Shown piece after piece: positions 56,681-64,000 of a stretch of 64,000 bases of DNA. The DNA comes from Cryptomeria japonica (taxonomy: Eukaryota; Streptophyta; Pinopsida; Cupressales; Cupressaceae). The translations under genes and the position numbers were made by a program. Position 1 is the first letter of the stretch; the number at the start of each line of letters is the position of its first letter. The stretch lies in the NCBI RefSeq assembly GCF_030272615.1, contig NC_081414.1, positions 309,627,164-309,691,163 of the forward strand, written 5' to 3'. The notes under the pieces were generated by a model. That model searched no databases, was not told where the DNA came from, and saw nothing but the letters and a program-made list of their open reading frames with translations.

Positions 56681-57522
56681 GTAGTTTATCACGTTGTTTC
56701 AAAGAAGAAAATTAATCGACACAAGATTTGCCTCAGTACAAAGGTGGTATTCCCCCTTGAGAGATTTGGTGAAAAGACGCTCCAAGGCAAGGGTAGACAA
56801 TCTCGACAAGAGAGAGGATAGGTTAGATGAAAAAAGGTAAATACAAGGTTAGTTTGGTGAAAAATAGACCAATAATAGGTTGTAGTGGATCACAGGGATC
56901 ACAAAGGTGTAACACAAGAAATTAGGGTTACAGTGTCTATAAATAGCAACTTGGGGGAACGATCTCTTCATTTGAGTCAATCAGATTTAGAGATCAAGGC
57001 GCAGAGAAAAGTAGAGGAGTATAGAGCATATAGAAAGATGGCAAAGTGATTCCATAGGTTTGAGCTGGTATAAAGGCATGAGCGGTCATAGGAGTACAAA
57101 GAGAACGTAAGTACACCTTCACTTTCCTATTGGTCTGCATTTTAATGTATCATAAATTGGGGTCAAAAATTAGGTAACCAAAAACACGACAAGATAGGAT
57201 TATGCTACAACTGTGTATATGGTAGGTAAAACTATGTATATGGTGTGACAACGTGTATATGGAAAATATAGGTGCATATATGGTCTTTAGTGCATGTATA
57301 GGGCATGCAAAAGTGTGTACGCATTTTTTTGACATGTATATCATTTTGAGCACGTATGTGGTCAATGCTAGTGCATAAAGGGTTGTTGTCACTTATGTGC
57401 AGTGTAAAGCTACGTATATGGATTAATGATATGTGTATGACAAATATCAATGCATATATGGTCAAAGTGTAGTCTAGGGGCTACGAACGCTGCAAATGTG
57501 ATAAACAATTGCAACAAGTAGG
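56681..57522. other. Internal non-coding region with short motif array
   Basis: Between the polypurine tract and the PMD relic there is no recognised ORF. At 57205-57465 the word GTATATGG or close variants (ACGTATATGG, GTGTATATGG, GCATATATGG) appears about ten times at irregular 20-30 bp steps. Confidence 0.55.
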
Positions 57523-57662
57523 ATGACTAGGAATGATGATGATCACGCTATTCCAGGGTCTCTTGGACTATGGTATGCAACATTGATGCTCGATATTAGG
57601 GAAAATCTAGGATTACTTTTTGCACTAGCCAAGCGATGGTACAATGAGATGAGCTCTTGGTG
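57523..57662 (+). pseudogene. Plant Mobile Domain protein (MAIN-like), N-terminal piece
   Basis: GSLGLWYATLMLDIRENLGL, then LFALAKRWYNEMSSW, matches the start of a Plant Mobile Domain, where a hydrophobic helix and ALxERW precede the FHLPxGEM block. That block is missing here and appears at 60271. The PMD family includes MAIN and MAIL1 of Arabidopsis and copies carried by transposons. This piece lies on the opposite strand to the retroelement whose LTR ends at 56658. Confidence 0.55.
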
Positions 57663-57765
57663 CAGTCATGACAGGGGAGAGTCTTTAAAGAGAACACTTC
57701 AGACCATGCAACACAATAGAAGCAAAACAATGTGATGGAGGCGATGCAAAATCAAACCTTTATTA

Positions 57766-59680
57766 TATCAAGGAATTCAAGTTGTTGAAGCAAAAGGTGA
57801 CAAAGAAACCTGTGTTGGCTTTACCAGATTTTAGCAAAGTATTTCAAGTGGATTGTGATGCAAGTGGGAATGCAATTGGGGTAGTGTTAAGTCAGGAGGG
57901 AAGACTAGTAGCTTATTTCAGTGAAAATTTGAATGATGCATAAGGAGATATCCTATGTATGATCAAGAGTTTTATGCAATAATTCAAGCATTGAAGAAGT
58001 GAAGACATTATTTACTACCTACAGAGTTTGTGTTGTATACCAATCATCAAGCTTTGCAATATTTGAACTGTCAAGGTAAGTTGAATCAAAGACAGATGAG
58101 ATGGGTGGAGTTCTTGCAGAGTTATACCTTTGTTTTGAAGCATAGAAGTGGGAAGTCAAATAAAGTTGTTGATGCCTTGAGTAGAAGGAGGAACTTGTTG
58201 ACATAGATGAGAGTGGAGGTATTTGGTTTTGAGGAATTAAAGAACTTGTATGAGAATGACCTTGATTTTGAAAAACCATGGAAATCTTGTAAGGAACCTG
58301 TTGTGGTGGATAGGAGTAGGTGGCTATATTATTTCATTCAAAATGAGATATTGTTTAGAGAAATCTAGTTGTGTATACCTAGGAGATCTATGAGGGAGAA
58401 CCTAATAAAAGAGAAGCATAGTGGAGGACTAGCAAGACACTTTGGTGTTGATAAGACAATTAGTGAGAATTAATTTTGGCCTTAGATTCATAAGGATGTT
58501 AGGAAATTTGTTCAAAGTTGTAGAATTTATCAACTTGCAAAAGGTAGCAACCAGGATGTTGGATTGTATAAGCCTTTGACAGTTCTGGAGAGACCTTGGG
58601 TGGATATAAGCATGGACTTTATACTTGGATTGCCTAGGACACAAAGAGGAAATGATTTTATATGTGTGGTGGTGGATAGATTCTCAAAGATGGCACATTT
58701 CATACCTTGTAAAAAGACAACATATGTCATGCATATAACTAACCTATTTTTTAAGGAGGTGGTGAGACTACATGGATTACCTAAGAGCATAATTTCTGAT
58801 AGAGACACTAAATTTATTGGGTATTTTTTTAGAACACTTTGGAAGAAGATGAAGTCGGATTTGAAATTCAATTCTACTTTTCACCCATAGGTTGATGGGA
58901 AAACAAAAGTAGTAAATAAGAGTTTGGGAAATTTGTTGAGATGCTTAGTTGGAGAGAAAACCAAAAGTTGGGACTTGGTTTTTGTACAAGAAGAGTTCGC
59001 CTACAACAATTTAGTGAATAGGAGTACCAACAAAACACCCTTTGAGATTGTTACCGGAGCACACCCTAGAGGCATATCAGAGTTAAGAGACATTAGTAAT
59101 GAGTATAAAAGGAGTACAGAAGCGAAAGAACTTGCATAACATATGAAGGTAGTACATAATCAGGTCAAACAACATTTGGAGGACATGAACAATAAGTATA
59201 AAGAGAAAGTAGATGAAAAGAGGAAACACAAGGAATTTGAAGTTGGAGATGAAGTGATGGTGTATCTGAGAAAAGAAAGATTTCCAGTTGGTACCTAAAT
59301 AAGTTGAAGACGAGGAAATTTGGACCTTGTAAAATCTTGAGGAAATTTAGTTCCAGAAATGCATATGAAGTGGAGTTACCTGATACCTTGGATATTTCAC
59401 CTATATTCAACATTGCAGATCTACATCAGTATCACAAGGTGGAATTTAGTGAAGACAATGCAACAGACTTAGAGAAGCAGATACCCCAGAAGGTACTGAA
59501 CCAGATTGAAGACCTTTTGGATGGTAGAATTGGGTTCAGACTTTTATTATATCAAGAAATTCAAATACAAATCAATTGCCAATATGCGGGCTTGCAGATT
59601 TGGCACCCAGGCTTGATTAGTAAAATGCTAAAAATACAATATTCGGGCTCAAACAAGAATGCGAGCCAACTTTGGATTTC
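57766..59680 (+). pseudogene. Ty3/gypsy pol fragment: RNase H, integrase, chromodomain-like tail
   Basis: [20 protein letters not shown] (RT/RNase H link) and [20 protein letters not shown] open the fragment. YTNHQALQYL and SGKSNKVVDALSRR complete RNase H. Integrase has SGGLARHFGVDKT and CxxC remnants, ISMDFILGLPRTQRG (first Asp), VVDRFSKMAHFIPC, IISDRDTKF (second Asp) and a damaged Glu region, then KERFPVGT and GPCKILRKFSSRNAYEVELP. IEDLLDGRIG and the following residues resemble the start of a chromodomain. There are several stops and two frame changes. No gag, LTR or polypurine tract adjoins it, so it is a truncated insertion. It separates the two PMD pieces. Confidence 0.8.
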
Positions 59681-60270
59681 CTAATCTTCTGATTAATCTT
59701 CCATGTTCTCCCTTTTCCTCCAAAATGCTTGGTTACATTGATTTATATGATATTCATAGCTTTAGGATGATCCACATTGACCCAAGATGAAAAATAATTG
59801 CCGATGAAGAAGGTGTAATATGTAGAACAACTAGGTTGGCCTCCGCCAAAAGAATCCCTCTGAAAAATACATAGAATGAGGTGTAGACCTAAGGGAAGCT
59901 CGACCATAAGCCAAGGAACATCAAAGACTATTAAATGAGGCTTCACAAGCCACAAAAATGATCCACAAGATTCTCCATTAGCAGATAGGTCCAAGCGATT
60001 CCAATTCTCTGAGTTATAAAAATGTCTCACATTCCGGAAGTGATAACTTTCCAGAAAAAGATCAAAATACCTCGAGAACTTAGGATAGGGTATATGAACA
60101 TGTCCACAAACAAAATCCATCTCCACAACATTCGATGAAAAAATGTGGTAAAATGCAGAGTGGAATGCTGAAACTGCAAATCCAAACTAAACAAAATAGA
60201 AAACAAACTAGAATGTAAATTCTTTTTTGGGTGATGCAAGATTGCTAAGAACCATTGATGCTCCTACATT
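59681..60270. other. Unassigned non-coding stretch
   Basis: Between the gypsy pol fragment and the second PMD piece. No recognised ORF. It may be the 3' end of the inserted fragment. Confidence 0.4.
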
Positions 60271-61200
60271 AGCTCCTTCCACCTACCCATAGGAGAGATG
60301 TCAATGACACTCGAGGATGTCTATCAGATTTTTCACCTTCTTATACATGGAGAGCTAGTTGTTTATGATAGGGACGAGGATGCAGATTCTCTACCATTAG
60401 TATTCGATGATGATGATCTAGAGATTTGAGGAGTGCATGATAGTTGGCATAAGATTGTTGACTCAGGTGTAGTACTATAAGCAGTTGTGGGGGAGGTGAT
60501 CAGTGGATACATCTACCCAGATAGGATGACACATTTTTTGTCAGTTAGATAGGGACAAGTGATGGAGATGATGCTCACTAAGGAGACACGGTACGCATGG
60601 GGTTCATGCCTAGTCGTTCACCTATATCATGATCTTCATTAGTTTGTGTACCTAGGAGAATGTGGATTATCTGTAGCAATTACACTATTCTATGTGTGGC
60701 CCTATGAGCATATTATAGTGACCATGATAGAGTTTTACAAGTTTTGTGGTGTAGGATAGTCATATGCTCACATGTATAGCATGATCATCTCCCAACCATG
60801 GTAGGGAAGATGGACTACAAGAGACAAGTGATAGATGATATAGAAACCATTATATGAAGATAGTACCATGACTGTGAGAAGTGAGAGGAGGACATGGAGG
60901 TACTACCTTACTATTATCAAACCCAATGTTTGATTATGCGGATACGATATTTTATTGAGAGACACTTATTTGATAAGGTATCCAGACAATTTGGCCACAT
61001 ACATGGACAACTAGTGGGATCAACCAAGTTCGCGAGGAAATGACAAGAGGTACCTTTATGGGGGTTGGCACTCTTATGAGATGGTGGTCATAAATTTCAA
61101 GGCTCTAGTCCTAGTATGGTGGGACTTGTGCAAAGATGTGGCAGAGACCGAGATTACATTTGAGTTTTAGGCTTACTTTTAAGCACGCCCTTCCCACAAT
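60271..61200 (+). pseudogene. Plant Mobile Domain protein (MAIN-like), main part
   Basis: The frame at 60271 gives SSFHLPIGEMSMTLEDVYQI, the diagnostic FHLPxGEMxxTLxDV block of the PMD, then LLIHGELVVYD. Further along, RYAWGSCLVVHLYHDLH matches the conserved YAWGxxxLAxLYR block, and ITLFYVWPYEHI the LLQxWxYEH block. Near 60950-61000, in another frame, RYFIERHLFDKVSRQFGHIH matches the PMD C-terminal RQFG block. At least six stops and frame changes are present. PMD proteins act in meristem maintenance and silencing in plants; copies are also known in retrotransposons. Here it is dead. Confidence 0.7.
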
Positions 61201-62110
61201 TGACAGGTACGGGTGAGCTACACCCACATATAGATGATAACACTAATGGAGAGGCTCCACAAAAGAGGAGGAGATGTAGGGGAGAGAAATGATGAGGGGG
61301 ATAGAGTTAGACGAGGATGACCATGTAAGGGGAGAGAAGGATAGGATAGGGGAGCATAAGATGCTTAGGTGTAGAGGCAAAGATAGGTACAAATACCAGG
61401 TTTGGTATAAGTACCATTATAGGAACCGAGACAATAGGATCCTCAAGGAGGAGGAGATGGGTAGGGAAAAAGACCAAAGGGTGTTGGGGGACAAGTACTA
61501 CAAGATTAGGATATGGAAACACTATGGATATAGGTACAAATGAGAGATTCCTAGATACATGCATAGGCCACATAGAAAGTATCCTTAAGACAACAGGTGG
61601 AGAATTTTTTGGGGGAGAGAGATGTCACTATTTAGCAATATAATAAGGTAGAGGAGGTAATGAAGCAAGTGAGAGCATACATAGGGGAGATATCAACTCA
61701 AGGATATATTTTGTGTTCAAGGAATCTTAGGAGATAAGTAACTAGAGGCAATTATATGAGGCTACATTATCGACTAGGTAGAGGGCAAGGAGCTTCACCA
61801 TGAGCTCATAGGGTAGGTCACCAAGATAGTAGACCAATAGTGGAGGGTTATGGGGAGACCTAGAGAACATTAGGAGGATTAGGAGGGAGACCACCACCCC
61901 TTAAGATAGGAGGCACAAGAACTTCTAGGGCCTAGAGACCTTCAAGAATAACTAATTCTAAGGGTGGGAACTCATCATAGCTCTATTCAGTCCAGATTTT
62001 GTATCAGTTTTGTATGATGATATGCATACACATAGGGTGATTTTGGGGCTCCTAGTAGCCATTATTATTTTGACATCATTGTATACAACACATTGTTTTT
62101 TTTATATATA
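61201..62110. other. Low-complexity purine-rich stretch
   Basis: The ORF 61289-61543 is a product of AGG/TAC-rich DNA with Arg, Tyr and Lys, probably the degenerate tail of the PMD gene. 61560-61960 is AGG-rich. No other feature supported. Confidence 0.4.
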
Positions 62111-62560
62111 TATGAAATGAGATCTAGTCTTGGCAATGACTAAATACATTTGTAATATGCGATGCTTTATATTATGTTTTATATGATGCGATGATTCTAT
62201 GTGCTTCCTATGATGTTTATGTGATTATAAGATATATTATGCATGATGTACTCTGTGATGCAATTATGATTTGTTTTCTAATTTTGTGATAAGATGCATT
62301 TTTGTTGTGATTGTACATGATGATTTTATGTAATGTATGATATCTACATATATGTACTATCATGATGGATGCATAATGATCTTATGTGGATGCGTATGTA
62401 TTGACATATGATGATTCTATGTGCAATATGTATGGATGGTGATGATGCAATATGATAATTAAGTGCTAAACTATGTGGATGTAGGATTTATATAATATGT
62501 TTATATATGCATGACTGGCATGTGATGATGCGGGATGCACGCTAATGTGATGCATGCCCC
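62111..62560. repeat. Diffuse ATGATG/TATGTG-type repeat
   Basis: The words GATGATTCTATGTGC (twice, near 62186 and 62407), ATGATG, GATGCA and TTATGTG recur throughout without a fixed period. Such repeats are frequent next to the 3' LTR of Tat/Ogre-type elements. Confidence 0.55.
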
Positions 62561-62569
62561 TAGTATTTT

Positions 62570-63773
62570 TGGTGTGTCATTATACTCAGTAAAATAATGT
62601 ATAACTACATGAAATGAAGGCTAAAGGGAGGCAATCTATGGAAATTGCAGAATGTAGAAGATATGAGGTTGATGAGCTCTTATGCATTTATCATCATTGA
62701 GCTTATTATGGCAAATGATTGTGACAATCTAGATATGATTTAGACCTAGATAGTCGGCATACCATTTGCATGGAAAAAAGACACTTACAAATAAGGAATG
62801 TTCTTGTTCATAATAGATTCATGATGTCCTCGATAATCATATGCCACCATATCCTCTAACAACCCATAGTGTTACTAGAGAATAATCCATAAGCAACAAA
62901 CAAGTGATAATGTCCCATCCTGACCACTCTAGTCTATAGACATCCTTGAGATGCATAGAAACCATGTCACCAAAAGATAAAATCAAAGAAAAACCAAAGA
63001 CCTAAAACCACCAGTCAATGAAATCCTCGTGCCACAAATGTTTCTTGCCAAAGATGTTTAAATTTTTGATCTAGACACAATGTTAATAGTATCTTGATAA
63101 AGGACAGATAGTGTTAAGGCAAACACAATAACCCATGTTTCAACTATGTAGTTTTTGAGTCAAACTCATTAACCCATTTTTCATGGGTAGTGGTTCAAAA
63201 GAACCCATCTATCATGAGAATGAATTTTCCACTTACAATTCATTGCATCTAGGTGATGCTCATAGAGGTGAAGCACCGGGCTTCCATGAATATTGATGTA
63301 ACTTTGCTCCATGATTCTCGAAAGATGAAATGTAGCCTTCAATATTTGAAAATTCTTGATGATGAATGCTTTGCGAATGCAAAAATACTTTAAGTATGTG
63401 ATGGATGTCAAAATGAATTGATAGGATGTCTTTATATAGTGTTCCCTAGGTGAATTATCGATTAAGCCAACCTCCAATGGTCAAGTGTAGGAACAGGGAC
63501 CAAATGCCATCGAGGAGATAAAGAACCTACTCCATTTCAAATTGGGGCCTACTTAAGAGGGACCAAGGTGTTTTGGGGAACCCTAGTCCAAAACAACGCG
63601 CTCCATGCTTTGGTCTTCCAACAAATAGGACCTACCAACTTGTAAATAGGTAAGGGACCTCCAAGATGGGGTCCACTCAATGGTGTTCAAAGAGGGGATG
63701 GGGATATGACACACTAAAATAGGAGCACAAACATGAGGTGTAAATTGGACCAATTATAATTTATGACACTACA
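62570..63773 (-). repeat. 3' LTR (left limit uncertain) of an element leaving the window
   Basis: The right edge AATTTATGACACTACA (to 63773) is followed by TTTAGCCCCCACTTTAAC, the same edge and polypurine tract as at 40397-40430. A minus-strand TATA box (ACTATATAAA, 63431-63440) lies 333 bp from the edge, as in the TR-GAG LTR. The left limit is only estimated from LTR length. No ORF inside is recognised. Confidence 0.6.
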
Positions 63774-64000
63774 TTTAGCCCCCACTTTAACAAGAGTATG
63801 AGCTTATGAAAATACTCACAATAAATTAAAAAGATGAGAGAGAGGAGCAATTCAGAGTAGGATCACAAGGACATAAGACATTATTAATTTTGAGGAACCA
63901 ATCCCACAATGTTAGGATATTAACTCATATAATCACATGCAAGGACATACAAAAAAAGACAAACACAAAAAAGTCAAACAAAGACAAACAAAGAAAAAAT
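63774..64000 (-). mobile_element. Start (3' side) of an internal region of a TR-GAG-related element
   Basis: A polypurine tract (minus-strand GTTAAAGTGGGGGCTAAA, 63774-63791) and then purine-rich DNA with no ORF. GAGTATGAGCTTATGAAAAT corresponds loosely to GAGTATGTATGCTCATACTT at 40432. The coding part must lie beyond the window. Confidence 0.55.

Noticed and set aside
57150-57465. His/Tyr/Ile-rich minus-strand ORFs
   Set aside because: They arise from the repeated GTATATGG motif array and are not protein-like.

Overview
The window looks like a stretch of intergenic DNA from a seed plant with a large, transposon-filled genome. I find no rRNA, no canonical tRNA and no intact host gene. The sequence is AT-rich, carries long (TA)n and (ATAC)n microsatellites, and almost every coding trace belongs to plant retroelements: Ty3/gypsy chromovirus, Ty1/copia Tork/Tnt1-like, Tat/Ogre-like, L1-type LINEs with DUF4283 and RNase H, and CACTA-like termini. 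A conifer-like gymnosperm would fit, but the species cannot be fixed from the sequence alone.

Layout. 1-2.2 kb: unassigned DNA, a small CACTA-like terminus and the start of a decayed LINE ORF1. 2.2-12.3 kb: a decayed minus-strand chromovirus with a matching 5-bp target duplication, nested inside that LINE ORF1, which resumes at 12.3 kb. 13-20 kb: mostly unassigned AT-rich DNA ending in a gypsy gag fragment. 20.1-24.0 kb: two inverted CACTA-like termini enclosing a tRNA-like foldback, a GC-rich 40-bp tandem array and a solo LTR. 24.1-29.1 kb: a complete but mutated Ty1/copia element (LTRs of 431 bp, perfect TSD). 32.3-38.2 kb: a near full-length but broken LINE. 39.2-47.0 kb: a well-preserved non-autonomous minus-strand LTR element coding only for gag plus a protease-like domain (TR-GAG type), with perfect TSD. 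47.3-49.0 kb: an unidentified ORF and a LINE-like 3' tail. 49.1-55.5 kb: a minus-strand LTR element with a four-knuckle gag-like protein and a large protein I cannot identify. 55.5-62.6 kb: an LTR edge, a Plant Mobile Domain (MAIN-like) pseudogene antisense to that element, and a gypsy pol fragment splitting it. 62.6-64 kb: the 3' LTR edge of another element that runs off the window.

How parts relate. The 40 kb TR-GAG LTRs, the solo LTR at 22-23 kb and the LTR edge at 63.8 kb share the same terminal bases, the same reverse-strand polypurine tract (where present) and a TATA box about 320-340 bp from the edge, so they look like one superfamily. The TR-GAG and the 49-55 kb element lack reverse transcriptase and integrase and would need enzymes supplied by other elements. 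Most in-frame stops are explained by C-to-T or G-to-A changes, as expected for methylated, silenced repeats. Identity percentages and base counts quoted are hand counts.
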